In this document: positions 46,604-56,322 of the stretch, one piece after another | Layout: each line of letters opens with the position of its first letter | Numbering within the stretch: the stretch's first letter is position 1 | DNA from: Cerina sp048266425 | GTDB taxonomy: Bacteria; Bacteroidota; Bacteroidia; Flavobacteriales; Flavobacteriaceae | Direction: 5' to 3' | DNA length: 64,000 nucleotides | Assembly (NCBI GenBank): GCA_048266425.1 | Contig: JBLWZN010000017.1 | Location: 16,936-80,935, forward strand | The notes under the pieces: model-generated | Databases searched by the model: none | What the model saw: the letters and a program-made list of their open reading frames with translations, nothing else | Told to the model about the DNA's origin: nothing | Program-made: the position numbers and the translations under genes

Positions 46604-47476
46604 ATGTCAGAACCTCTCGTACAACGGTCAAAATCTATATCAAGAATGTTAAGTAGAGAGGTCCCATTTTTGGTAATTGCCAAGGACAAGCTTTTCCTTA
46701 TAGGCTTTATCGCCCTGTATTCCCTTACCTTTATTTTGGTTTATACCCCTTTTAACATCGACCAATGGGGCAGCGACCATTATTTGGACTATATTCTTAC
46801 AGGGACTGCTTTTCTTTTAGTAAGCCAATTTGCCCTTCGACCTCTCTTTAGTTTCCACAAGTTCACAATGTACAGTCTGCTGCTTTGGTGCCTTATGGAA
46901 GTACTTGTCCTGGCGGGTATTTTTCAGCTGTTGTATGGTCCGGAGTTCCCTAGTTTGAAGGAGAGGATAAGTGAATATTTCCTCACATTGCAATACACTG
47001 GTCTTGTAGCCGGGGTTCCCTATGCCCTCTTCTTATGGTATATGACACTTAGTAGAAAAATGACTTCCCTGAAAGACACTTCAAATGGCCCGAATGCGGT
47101 CTTTGCCCCTAAGGAAGACAATCTGTTGACCATCAACGGTGAAAACGGCAAAGTGGCCCTGGCCATTAGACACCACCAATTGTTATATGTTAAATCTGCC
47201 TCAAACTACATCGAACTATTTTATCTAAAGGGAGAAAAATTGACCAAAGAGCTCATTAGGGGAAGTTTAAAAGAATTTGAGGGGAAAATCCTGGGCGGTG
47301 ATATTATAAGGGTCCACAGATCCTATTTCGTAAATATTGGACATATCTCTTCCTTTAAAAAAACAAGAAAAGGGTATACCTTGACCATCAACCATGTTCC
47401 CGATGAAACTATTCCCGTTTCCACTTCGTACAAGCATAATTTTGAAGATAATCTGGAACAAAAACTGTACCATTAG
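46604..47476 (+). CDS. Membrane-bound LytTR transcription regulator
   Basis: Regulator (290 aa) with about four membrane segments in the N-terminal 160 residues and a C-terminal LytTR DNA-binding domain (about 185-285: LLYVKSASNYIELFY, ELIRGSLKEFE, IIRVHRSYFVNIGHI). There is no receiver domain, so signal input is probably through the membrane part. It is divergent from the ilv operon and precedes the peroxidase gene, making it a candidate regulator of the redox/SusCD genes (inference). Confidence 0.85.
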   Translation: MSEPLVQRSKSISRMLSREVPFLVIAKDKLFLIGFIALYSLTFILVYTPFNIDQWGSDHYLDYILTGTAFLLVSQFALRPLFSFHKFTMYSLLLWCLMEVLVLAGIFQLLYGPEFPSLKERISEYFLTLQYTGLVAGVPYALFLWYMTLSRKMTSLKDTSNGPNAVFAPKEDNLLTINGENGKVALAIRHHQLLYVKSASNYIELFYLKGEKLTKELIRGSLKEFEGKILGGDIIRVHRSYFVNIGHISSFKKTRKGYTLTINHVPDETIPVSTSYKHNFEDNLEQKLYH

Positions 47477-47623
47477 TACCTATATGGATCCCATTCATCA
47501 CAAAACGGAAAAAAATATCCCCACTTTTGCCCGCTATTCCTAACATTGTATCGCATCGTTAAATTCAGGAGCAGTCGATTAAAAATCGACGTTAAAACGT
47601 CAAGGTTCGATGCCGGAAAAACA

Positions 47624-48820
47624 ATGAAAAAAAGATCGATACTTGTAAAATTCAGTGCCACCGGGCTATTGGTTTTTTGCGCATTGTTCTTGTTCCGTAC
47701 AAAGGAAACAACCTTTCCATATCAAAAAATTCAAGGGCTGAATAGCAATTGTCCCCCCGGATTTAAGCTCAATGAAAAAAACGAATGTATCTCCCAAAAT
47801 CTGTACAAACAGTACAGTTCATCAAACGATCCAGGGGTAGGCGGATTAAAAACGGCCCTTCCCGAAGTAAGGGAGGGATTTTCCCCTCAGGAGATCGACC
47901 TGGGCCGCTATTTATTTTTCGACCCCGTTATGTCGGGAACGGGCACCATTTCTTGTGCCACCTGCCACAACCCGGAAAAGGGGTTTAGCGACGGACTGGC
48001 AACGAGTATCGGAGCCAACAACCATAAGTTAAAACGGGCGGCCCCAACCTTATGGAACGTGGCTTATGACAAACTTTTTTTATGGGATGGGGGAGCACAT
48101 TCCTTGGAAGAGCAATTGACAAAGCCATTATTTTCCGAGTACGAAATGGCCAATACCCCAGAAAACTTGCTGAGCACTATCAATTCTATTGAAAATTATA
48201 GGGAATTATTTGCCGAGGCCTTTCCCGAAAGGGACCAAAAGGAGATGATTACCCTTAAGGAAATCGTTATCTCCATTGTCGCCTTTGAAACCACTCTGGT
48301 CTCTCTGAACAGCAAATATGACCAATACGCACATGGATACCACCAGGCATTAAATGAAAAGGAGATTGAAGGCCTTAACATATTCCGATCTTTTGTGGCC
48401 CGCTGTGCGGAATGCCATACCCCGCCACTTTTCACCAATCAACAGATCGCCGTAATTGGGGTGCCGGAACCGGATGGATTACCGTTAGATCCAGGTGCGC
48501 AGGTTCCATACAACGATTCTACCATGCGGGGCGGGTTTAAAGTACCCAGCCTAAGAAATATCGTTAAAACCGCACCCTATATGCACTCCGGTACTTTTGC
48601 CACGCTACGGGAAGCGGTTCAATTTTATAACGACGGCCGAGGCCATGCCGTTCCAAAAGGTGAACAGTTGAGAATACATTGGCATATATGGGAACCCAAC
48701 CTTACTGATTATGAAATGGATAGGATCGTGGATTTTCTACAAACATTGACTGACGAGTCCTTTATGCCCATAATTCCGGAAGAAGTCCCTTCCGGCCTAA
48801 AAACATCAATAAACATATAA
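47624..48820 (+). CDS. Di-heme cytochrome c peroxidase / MauG family
   Basis: Exported di-heme protein (398 aa) with a membrane-spanning or signal segment at the start. Heme motifs CATCH (residues 111-115) and CAECH (261-265) lie in the CCP/MauG arrangement, with LRNIVKTAPYMHSGTFATLREAV in the C-terminal domain. It may be a peroxidase or a MauG-like oxidase acting on a partner. The in-frame TTG at 47546 is ignored; ATG at 47624 starts the signal. The beta-helix gene begins 17 nt later. Confidence 0.9.
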   Translation: MKKRSILVKFSATGLLVFCALFLFRTKETTFPYQKIQGLNSNCPPGFKLNEKNECISQNLYKQYSSSNDPGVGGLKTALPEVREGFSPQEIDLGRYLFFDPVMSGTGTISCATCHNPEKGFSDGLATSIGANNHKLKRAAPTLWNVAYDKLFLWDGGAHSLEEQLTKPLFSEYEMANTPENLLSTINSIENYRELFAEAFPERDQKEMITLKEIVISIVAFETTLVSLNSKYDQYAHGYHQALNEKEIEGLNIFRSFVARCAECHTPPLFTNQQIAVIGVPEPDGLPLDPGAQVPYNDSTMRGGFKVPSLRNIVKTAPYMHSGTFATLREAVQFYNDGRGHAVPKGEQLRIHWHIWEPNLTDYEMDRIVDFLQTLTDESFMPIIPEEVPSGLKTSINI

Positions 48821-48837
48821 ACCAAACCCTAAAAACA

Positions 48838-50346
48838 ATGAAGAAAAAATCTGGATTATTGAAAGCTCTAGGTGCAATTGTACTCTTGACAGCAGGTGTG
48901 ATTATCGGTAAAACGTTCTTTTCTAGCAATGCGCCAACGGCAACACCTATTCCCTCTACCATGATGTACAGGAACGTGGGGCAATCCAAGGATACTACAC
49001 AAGCGGCTAACAAAGAGGTGTTCAGCGGTAATATTATACCTGTAAAAGATGGGCAATCCATCCAAAAGGCGGTCGATAATGCCGTGCCCGGAGATCTTAT
49101 ACAAGTTTATCCAGGAAAATACAACGAAACGGTCTATATAGATAAGGACAACATCTCCTTTCAAGGCATCATCATTGATGGTGAATGGCCCACTCTGGAC
49201 GGCAACAAAAAGCTAAACGACGCCTTTTTGTATTCTGGAAATGGAATAACCATAGAGAATTTCAAGATCGAAAATTATAAGGGCAACGGCATTATGGGCC
49301 AGGCAGGCAATAATTTTGTCATAAGAAACAACTGGATCATCGATACAGGGGTATACGGTATCTTCCCTCAGTACGGAAAAAACGGCCTAATTGAACACAA
49401 TATATTGACCAAGATCGCGGATGCGGCAATTTACGTCGGGATGTGCGACAATGTAGATGTTAAGTTCAACGAAGTCTTTGGCAATGTGGCCGGGATTGAA
49501 ATCGAAAATTCCAGACACTGTTTGGTAGAGGGCAATTACACACATGATAATACCGGCGGGATATTGGCCTTTCTTACCCCAGGCCTGCCCATCAAGACGG
49601 TTTATGACGTCATCATTAGAAATAACTTTGTGATCGACAATAATCACGAGAACTTTGGTGCTCCCGGTTCCATTGTCGCCGGTGTACCTGTAGGGACCGG
49701 TATTCTGGTTATGGCGGCCGACGATGTCATTATTGAAAACAATTTTATAACCGGTAACGACAATTCGGGAATTACCATTGTGGACCTACCCACGGGGGCC
49801 CCGACCGCCAACGACCCCAATTCCGAACCAAATCCCGACCGATTGATCATCTTGGATAATATGATGATTAGTAACGGCAACAATCCCGTTGGGGAAATAA
49901 AGGCATTGATGCTGACCCAGTTTAAGACCAAGGGACCGGATATTTTAGCCATGGGTGGTGGTGTTGGCAGCACCATCAGGGACAAAAACAGGTATCGCAC
50001 TTTTGGTCTTGGGGATTATGGGCCCGCTCCCATAACGGATACAAAGGATATAACCACCATGACCTTTGATGAGCCGGTAGCACCGCGATCAGTGTCGGAA
50101 CATGAGCTTGGGGAGCTTACCTATTACGGAATTTGCGCAGGATGCCACGCTTACCAAAACAGGTTGATCGGAGTGCCCATGCAGATTATCCAAGGGATTT
50201 ACCACGATAATCCACAAGGCATCGTGGACTATATAACAAACCCAAAAAACCTAAGGGAAAATTATCCGGATATGCCGAAACAAGATTACCTATCGGACGA
50301 AGCCAAAATGGCGGTTGCCAAATATATTCTAGCCATGAAACAATAA
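48838..50346 (+). CDS. Parallel beta-helix protein fused to a cytochrome c domain
   Basis: Exported protein (502 aa). After an N-terminal hydrophobic anchor comes a right-handed beta-helix (about 65-400) with repeats such as NNWIIDTGVYGI, NFVIDNN and NNFITGNDNSG. A mono-heme cytochrome c domain follows (CAGCH at 433-437, distal Met in YPDMPKQDYL). It resembles the beta-helix family described as occurring in pairs with a cytochrome-like partner; here the adjacent di-heme peroxidase may take that role. The helix may bind or cleave a polysaccharide; no catalytic residues identified. Confidence 0.85.
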   Translation: MKKKSGLLKALGAIVLLTAGVIIGKTFFSSNAPTATPIPSTMMYRNVGQSKDTTQAANKEVFSGNIIPVKDGQSIQKAVDNAVPGDLIQVYPGKYNETVYIDKDNISFQGIIIDGEWPTLDGNKKLNDAFLYSGNGITIENFKIENYKGNGIMGQAGNNFVIRNNWIIDTGVYGIFPQYGKNGLIEHNILTKIADAAIYVGMCDNVDVKFNEVFGNVAGIEIENSRHCLVEGNYTHDNTGGILAFLTPGLPIKTVYDVIIRNNFVIDNNHENFGAPGSIVAGVPVGTGILVMAADDVIIENNFITGNDNSGITIVDLPTGAPTANDPNSEPNPDRLIILDNMMISNGNNPVGEIKALMLTQFKTKGPDILAMGGGVGSTIRDKNRYRTFGLGDYGPAPITDTKDITTMTFDEPVAPRSVSEHELGELTYYGICAGCHAYQNRLIGVPMQIIQGIYHDNPQGIVDYITNPKNLRENYPDMPKQDYLSDEAKMAVAKYILAMKQ

Positions 50347-50412
50347 TAAATCGCGTAATCGAATTAAACAGCATACGAAAATCTCATTTTAACCCACCAA
50401 ATTTTAAATTCT

Positions 50413-53400
50413 ATGAATAGATTTATTCTTTTATTATTGGCACTCGGCCTTTCAATTTCCGCCGCCGCCCAAAAAACCATTTCTGGCCAGGTGCTGGAAA
50501 AGGGAACAGATACTCCCCTCTTGGGGGTAACCGTCCTTGAAAAAGGGACAACGGTGGGCACATCGACCGATTTTGATGGTAATTTCACGCTGGAGGGAGT
50601 CAGTCCAGAGAACGTATTGGTGTTTTCCTATATCGGTTACAAGACCCAGGAAATCACTGTAGGCGACCAAGACAAGTTTTCCGTGTACTTGGAAATCGAT
50701 GCCCAACAAATGGACGAGGTGGTAGTTACCGCACTCAATATAAAAAGGGACAAGCAGTCCCTTGGTTATTCGGTTTCCCAGATTTCATCGGAACAGATAG
50801 ATGTGGCAAGGACCAACAATGTAATGAACGCCCTTACCGGCAAGGTAGCAGGTCTACAGATCAGCCAATCCAATACAGGGGTAGATGGCTCCAGCCGTAT
50901 ATTGCTTAGGGGAATCACCACGATTAATGGGGATAACCGACCGCTGGTCGTTGTAGATGGTATTCCAATAAACAATGGTGCCAGCAGTGCCAATTCATGG
51001 GGTGGCGTGGATCGTGGCGACGAACTATCCGACATCGACCCGGACAATGTGGAATCCATGAGTGTCCTTAAAGGGGCAGGTGCCGCCGCGGCCTATGGTT
51101 CCCTGGGGATGCACGGTGTCATTTTGATCACCACAAAATCTGGCTCCAAACAGAAAGGAGTGGGAATCTCCTTGAACACCTCCTTCGCCCTAGAGGAAAT
51201 ATCCTTGACGCCCGACCTGCAAAACGAATATGGAACAGGTGCCTTCGGCGATTTTGCTCCAATGGGACCAGATGGCAGACCGGTCCTTGACTACCCATTT
51301 TCTTGGAGCTGGGGACCAAAAATGGAAGGACAGCCCTATACAAATTGGTTGGGCAAGCCCGATACATTTTCTCCCCACGGCAATCCGTACAAACAGTTTT
51401 ATTCTACCGGATATGCACTTTCCAATACCGTTGCTTTCGAGGGTGGATCGGAGAAGGGCAGCTTTAGAATGTCCATTACCGATGAGAGCGGTCAAGGTAT
51501 CATAAGCAATAACACCCTGGACAAACAGACCTATAACATCCGTGGAATTTCGCATCTTACGGATAACTTTAGTATTGAAGGAAAAATGACCTATATCACC
51601 TCCAAGGTCAAAAACCAGCCGGGTCTGGCCGAATCCTCGAATAACACCTCCCTTCAACTCTCCTTGATGCCAAGGGACATAAGGTTGGAAGATGTAAAGA
51701 GCAATACGGTAGATGCCGATGGGAACGAGATAAAATGGAACCTGGACAACACCTTTAACAACCCATACTGGGCGTTGGAAAATGTAGGGAATAATGATGA
51801 TAAAAATAGGTTCCTAGGTTTTCTTTCGACCATATGGGATATCAACAGTAATTTTAACATTACCGCGAAAACGGGAATGGATTATATAGCCTTCGACTAT
51901 ATGTCCTATGGTGCAAAAGGGTCACAGGCAATAAGTGACGGTCTTGGGGAATATTCACACAGCTCCGGGAAAAGTAGAATATGGAATTCCGACATCTTGG
52001 CCACCTACTCCACTTCGATTTCAAAGTTGAATATCTCAGCAAGTCTCGGTTCCAGCTACAGGAATGAATGGAGCAACAACCTCAATGTAAACGGGACGGA
52101 TAGTAAGGTGCCTGATTTTTACAATATAAGCAACTACAAAAATTCCTATAGTTCCGAAGCGATCTACGAAAAGGGAGTCTATTCCTATTATGGTTTGGGA
52201 TCTGTTAGTTATGGTGGCTTTCTTTATTTGGATGCGACCCTACGGAACGACAATTCTTCTACCTTGCCCAAGGACAACGACTCCTATTGGTACCATTCGG
52301 AGAATTTGAGCCTATTGTTCACCAAATTATTGGGTATTGAGTCCAACTTCTTTAATTTGGGGAAAATACGGGGCTCATATGCCCGGGTAGGGAACGACAC
52401 AAGTCCATACCGGACCCAAGCCGTATACACCATAGATCAAACGGTTACCTTACCTTATACAGTGGCATCCATTCCATCAAACCTGCCCGACTTTGACCTA
52501 AGGCCGGAAACATCGGATTCTTGGGAAATTGGCACGGAACTCGGTTTTTTCAACAACCGTTTGCAATTGGATTTTACCTACTACCAGACCGAGACCAAGG
52601 ATCAAATTATGGCCGTTCCTATATCGGCAACCACCGCCTACGATAGCAAAGTGGTCAATGCCGGTACCATTTCCAATAAAGGGATCGAGTTTCAGTTGAA
52701 CGCCGTACCCGTAGAGACCGTGAACTTTGATTGGAACCTAGGCTTCAATTTTACCAAGAGCAACTCCATGGTAGAATCGCTTAACGAAAATCTGGAAAGC
52801 ATTACCTTGAACACCCTTTGGGGAGTATCTGTAGAGGCAAGGCCCGGGGAGGAATTTGGAAGCATCTATGGCAATGATTATTTAAGGGACAATTTTGGAA
52901 GAGAATTGATTACCGATGATGGTTATGCCCAAAAAGGGGAACGCATTAAACAAGGAAGTATCAATCCCGACTGGTTCGGGGGAGTGACCAATTCCTTCCG
53001 TTATAAGAATTTTACCTTTAGCGCATTGATCAGCGTACAGCAAGGAGCAGAATTCTATTCTTATGGACGCGCTTATAGAATGTATTTCGGTACCGATGCC
53101 AGAAGTTTAGAAGGTAGGGAAACAGGAATCGTAGAGGACGGTATCAACGAACATACAGGCCTGGTAAACGAAACCCCGGTTCCTGCCATGTTGTCCCAAT
53201 TTACAAATATATTTACCAACGAGGTTGCCACAGACCAGATATTGGATGCCAGCAACGTAAAGTTACGGGAGGTTACCTTAACTTTTGACTTTCCCCAAAA
53301 AATGCTGAAAAACACCTTTATCCAAGACGCCAGCATATCCGCAGTAGGAAGGAATCTTTTCTTCTTTTATAATGCCGCAGGCGATATCGATCCGGAATCG

Positions 53401-53493
53401 GGTTACAATAGCGGTCCTACGGGTGCAGCCTTGGAGCACTCCTCCCTACCATCGACCCGTTCCTTTGGAGCCAATCTAAAAATCAAATTCTAA
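50413..53493 (+). CDS. SusC/RagA-family TonB-dependent outer-membrane transporter
   Basis: Outer-membrane importer (1026 aa). Seen: signal peptide ending AAAQ, a carboxypeptidase-regulatory-like domain (about 20-100: TISGQVLEKGTDTPLLGVTV, VFSYIGYKTQEI), a plug domain with SRILLRGITTINGDNRPLVVV shortened in the usual way, and a beta-barrel ending in FGANLKIKF with terminal Phe. It forms a gated pair with the SusD-like lipoprotein that starts 11 nt downstream. Substrate unknown. Confidence 0.95.
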   Translation: MNRFILLLLALGLSISAAAQKTISGQVLEKGTDTPLLGVTVLEKGTTVGTSTDFDGNFTLEGVSPENVLVFSYIGYKTQEITVGDQDKFSVYLEIDAQQMDEVVVTALNIKRDKQSLGYSVSQISSEQIDVARTNNVMNALTGKVAGLQISQSNTGVDGSSRILLRGITTINGDNRPLVVVDGIPINNGASSANSWGGVDRGDELSDIDPDNVESMSVLKGAGAAAAYGSLGMHGVILITTKSGSKQKGVGISLNTSFALEEISLTPDLQNEYGTGAFGDFAPMGPDGRPVLDYPFSWSWGPKMEGQPYTNWLGKPDTFSPHGNPYKQFYSTGYALSNTVAFEGGSEKGSFRMSITDESGQGIISNNTLDKQTYNIRGISHLTDNFSIEGKMTYITSKVKNQPGLAESSNNTSLQLSLMPRDIRLEDVKSNTVDADGNEIKWNLDNTFNNPYWALENVGNNDDKNRFLGFLSTIWDINSNFNITAKTGMDYIAFDYMSYGAKGSQAISDGLGEYSHSSGKSRIWNSDILATYSTSISKLNISASLGSSYRNEWSNNLNVNGTDSKVPDFYNISNYKNSYSSEAIYEKGVYSYYGLGSVSYGGFLYLDATLRNDNSSTLPKDNDSYWYHSENLSLLFTKLLGIESNFFNLGKIRGSYARVGNDTSPYRTQAVYTIDQTVTLPYTVASIPSNLPDFDLRPETSDSWEIGTELGFFNNRLQLDFTYYQTETKDQIMAVPISATTAYDSKVVNAGTISNKGIEFQLNAVPVETVNFDWNLGFNFTKSNSMVESLNENLESITLNTLWGVSVEARPGEEFGSIYGNDYLRDNFGRELITDDGYAQKGERIKQGSINPDWFGGVTNSFRYKNFTFSALISVQQGAEFYSYGRAYRMYFGTDARSLEGRETGIVEDGINEHTGLVNETPVPAMLSQFTNIFTNEVATDQILDASNVKLREVTLTFDFPQKMLKNTFIQDASISAVGRNLFFFYNAAGDIDPESGYNSGPTGAALEHSSLPSTRSFGANLKIKF

Positions 53494-53504
53494 GACTGAA
53501 GATC

Positions 53505-54977
53505 ATGCAAAATATACACAATACGATACAAAAAATTTCCATTGCCTTAGTCGTTGGAATCTTATTGTTTTCATGCCAAGATAACTTGGACGAGTTAAGG
53601 GGGAATCCAAATGCGGTAACGGAGATTGACGATGCGGCATTGTTTACCAAAGCGGTAAGGACTTTGTTCCAAGGGACAACCGACAATTCCGCCTTGAGAT
53701 TTGCCGGACATTACGGGCATTATTTTGTTGCCGGAAGTACTGCTCGTATACCAGACCAGTACGGGGATAATTTTGATAGCCAGTACAATGGTATGTATTC
53801 TGACATGTACGGTGGCCCAATACGCCATATAGAGGATGTTCTGGAAATTACTACAGCCGAGGGCACCAAAAATGTGGTGCGTCACGCCATGGCGGAAGTT
53901 ATTGCCGTTTTAGCATATGCCAAAATTACCGACGCTTTCGGGGAAATTCCATATACCGAAGGTGGTAAAGGAAAAACAGAGGACATTCTACTACCTAAAT
54001 ACGATACCCAGGAAAGCATTTATAAAAGTATGATAGGCCGTTTGGGCACCAGTATTGCCATATTAAAATCTGCAAATCCCGCCATGGGATATCCCAATTC
54101 CGATCCCATATTCAACAACGACCTGGACAAATGGGTGCGATTTGCCAATAGCGTTCGCCTCCGTCTTGCCATGCACGTTCGTTATGCCGATAATGCCCTT
54201 TCCCAACAGACGGTTACCCAATGCCTGGCCGAGCCTTTGATGGAGGAAAACGCTGACGATGCATATATGATAGAGACCGAAGGAAACGGCAACCCTTGGT
54301 ACAATGCCAGAACCGGATTTCCATCTGTAAAAATGTCAACATTTTTGCTAGACCAATTAGAAGGCACTGCCGATCCCAGATTACCGATGTTTTTTATGCC
54401 GGATCAGGCAGGTCAATATTCAGGGCAGACCAACGGATTGAACGATGTCGCATTTGGGGAGTCCAACTTTGCCTCAAAATCCGATATGGGACCAGCTTTG
54501 TCTTCCAAGGATAGCAAAATGTATATGATCACTGCCGCCGAAGTTTGGCTTTTGAGGGCTGAGGCCGCGCTGGTCTACCAAAATGACCCGGCCAAGGCCA
54601 ATGAACTTTACCGAAAAGGTATTGAAAGGTCCTTGCGCCAATGGGAGGTAGAGGATTCGGAAATTTTGAATTTTATGGCGTCGCCCAGTGCAACATTGGC
54701 CGGAACCAACGACCAGGAACAAATTGGCACCCAACTGTGGCTTGCCCTTATCCCCAACTATTTTGAAGGCTGGACCCAAGTACGCCGTACCGGGTACCCA
54801 GTTATTGAAGAAAGGACCGATGACAACCTATCCCGTGGGGTAACCAATGGCATGGTGCCGAATAGGTTTCTTTACTCGTCTTTTGAGTTGAGTTCCAACC
54901 ACGCAAATGTAGAAGAAGCTATTTCCAGACAAGGACCCAATAAAATCGATACCCCTGTATGGTGGGATAAAAATTAA
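53505..54977 (+). CDS. SusD/RagB-family outer-membrane lipoprotein
   Basis: Surface lid and substrate-binding partner of the SusC protein (490 aa; Cys in LLFSCQDN). Helical TPR-type fold typical of the SusD-like_2 group: TKAVRTLFQGTTDN, YAKITDAFGEIPYTEG, ITAAEVWLLRAEAAL, and a C-terminal PNRFLYSSFE. The short gap to SusC implies co-expression. Confidence 0.93.
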   Translation: MQNIHNTIQKISIALVVGILLFSCQDNLDELRGNPNAVTEIDDAALFTKAVRTLFQGTTDNSALRFAGHYGHYFVAGSTARIPDQYGDNFDSQYNGMYSDMYGGPIRHIEDVLEITTAEGTKNVVRHAMAEVIAVLAYAKITDAFGEIPYTEGGKGKTEDILLPKYDTQESIYKSMIGRLGTSIAILKSANPAMGYPNSDPIFNNDLDKWVRFANSVRLRLAMHVRYADNALSQQTVTQCLAEPLMEENADDAYMIETEGNGNPWYNARTGFPSVKMSTFLLDQLEGTADPRLPMFFMPDQAGQYSGQTNGLNDVAFGESNFASKSDMGPALSSKDSKMYMITAAEVWLLRAEAALVYQNDPAKANELYRKGIERSLRQWEVEDSEILNFMASPSATLAGTNDQEQIGTQLWLALIPNYFEGWTQVRRTGYPVIEERTDDNLSRGVTNGMVPNRFLYSSFELSSNHANVEEAISRQGPNKIDTPVWWDKN

Positions 54978-55148
54978 ACTAGACAGTTATTGACCCAATA
55001 ACATAAGTTTTCGACAATTCATCAAAATATTGATTAAAAGTGATGAAATTCGAAATCGTAATTTTGGGTACGCCATTTTGGGTTTCTGGGAAAATTATCC
55101 TAAACCCAGTAACATAATAACCCAACAACCTATAAAACAAACAATATT

Positions 55149-56036
55149 ATGAAACATATAAAACTATACAGTCTTTTGCTCTTCACGATGATCTTCTTCA
55201 ATTGTAGTGATGACAATGTTGAAGCTCCATTGGCCGACTTTCAATTCTTGGTAGAGGGCACCCAAGTGACTTTTAATGGCACGGTAGCGAACACAACCTC
55301 CATTAATTGGGATTTTGGGGACGGTACCAGCAGCACGGAAGAAGATCCCATTTATGCCTACGCCGAACCTGGGTCGTATTCCGTTACTATGACGGCCGAC
55401 GGTCCCAACGGTTCGTTTTCTGAAACCAAGACCGTAACCATTCTGCCCTCAATGGAAATTCTTTTGACCGGTGGCCAAGCTTATCCAAAGGGAAAATCAT
55501 GGCATTTGAAAAAAGCGTATACCTCTGGAAAAGATGGTGCCGGACCTGTAGCGGACGACCTCAGCCTCTTTCTTCCATCTCAGGACAACCTTCTTGATTT
55601 GGTAGGTCTGGGCACATCCTATGAAGACACCTTTACCTTTGTATACGATGGGCATTACAAGGTGGACAACAAGGATGGTCAAAGCCTTATGGGTCTCGTA
55701 TATGCCATGATCGAACGTCCTGCCGATATTACGGCGGTTTCCTGGGACCCCAACAATGTACCCTTGGCCAATGTATTGTATACCCCCATTACGGATGCCA
55801 CCTGGGAGATAGTTACGGGGGACTTTACCGTCGATGCGGCCACGGGCCCTGTCAATTTTAAAGATAAGACGCAACTTGTCCTAACTGAATATCTTGGTTT
55901 TAAGGATGCCAAGATACTCGTTATTCTAAAGGACATTACGGAAACCACTATGAATGTAGCCCTTGGAATCCATACGGAACCCTCTGTGTATGACAAACCA
56001 ACGTTATTGTTCCATTTGTCGTTCGAGGCATTGTAA
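55149..56036 (+). CDS. PKD-domain lipoprotein
   Basis: Exported lipoprotein (295 aa; Cys in FFNCSDD) with one PKD domain (about 28-102, INWDFGDGTSSTEEDP and YAEPGSYSVTM), then a domain of about 190 residues with no recognised family. Its position 171 nt after SusD suggests a surface glycan- or ligand-binding protein of the same locus, as is usual for the third lipoprotein in SusCD loci. Confidence 0.8.
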   Translation: MKHIKLYSLLLFTMIFFNCSDDNVEAPLADFQFLVEGTQVTFNGTVANTTSINWDFGDGTSSTEEDPIYAYAEPGSYSVTMTADGPNGSFSETKTVTILPSMEILLTGGQAYPKGKSWHLKKAYTSGKDGAGPVADDLSLFLPSQDNLLDLVGLGTSYEDTFTFVYDGHYKVDNKDGQSLMGLVYAMIERPADITAVSWDPNNVPLANVLYTPITDATWEIVTGDFTVDAATGPVNFKDKTQLVLTEYLGFKDAKILVILKDITETTMNVALGIHTEPSVYDKPTLLFHLSFEAL

Positions 56037-56086
56037 CCTATATTGATGTAGTGATTTATCGATAATATTAAATTACGGCCTTGGGC

Positions 56087-56127
56087 GGAATTTTTCCCTT
56101 CCCTGCCCTAAAGGGAGGAAAAATTCC
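56087..56127. other. Inverted repeat after the PKD gene
   Basis: 11-bp perfect outer arms GGAATTTTTCC/GGAAAAATTCC (56087-56097 with 56117-56127) with an inner TCCCT/AGGGA stem. There is no T tail after it. Probably a 3'-end structure of the SusCD transcript. Confidence 0.45.
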
Positions 56128-56234
56128 CAATACAGCGGATAGTTGTGCGATGATTGGTCATTTTTGAATTTCGGATGGCCTTTCAGATTACATTCCGGCT
56201 TTTGTCCGGAATGGTATCGACCTGCATCGAATCC

Positions 56235-56266
56235 TTGTTTGGTAGCACATACTCCTGATATTTTTG
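56235..56266 (+). promoter_or_regulatory. Promoter of the aldehyde dehydrogenase gene
   Basis: TTG at 56235-56237, a 21-nt spacer and TATTTTTG at 56259-56266. It is followed by short direct repeats of TACTTTGTAC before the ATG at 56323. Confidence 0.55.
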
Positions 56267-56322
56267 CACCTAGCACTTTGTACTAAATACTTTGTACTTT
56301 GTACCCTTTAAAACGTTTGATC

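Noticed and set aside
56073..56276. 67-codon minus-strand ORF after the PKD gene
   Set aside because: It covers an inverted repeat and the ALDH promoter region, and shows no recognisable protein features.
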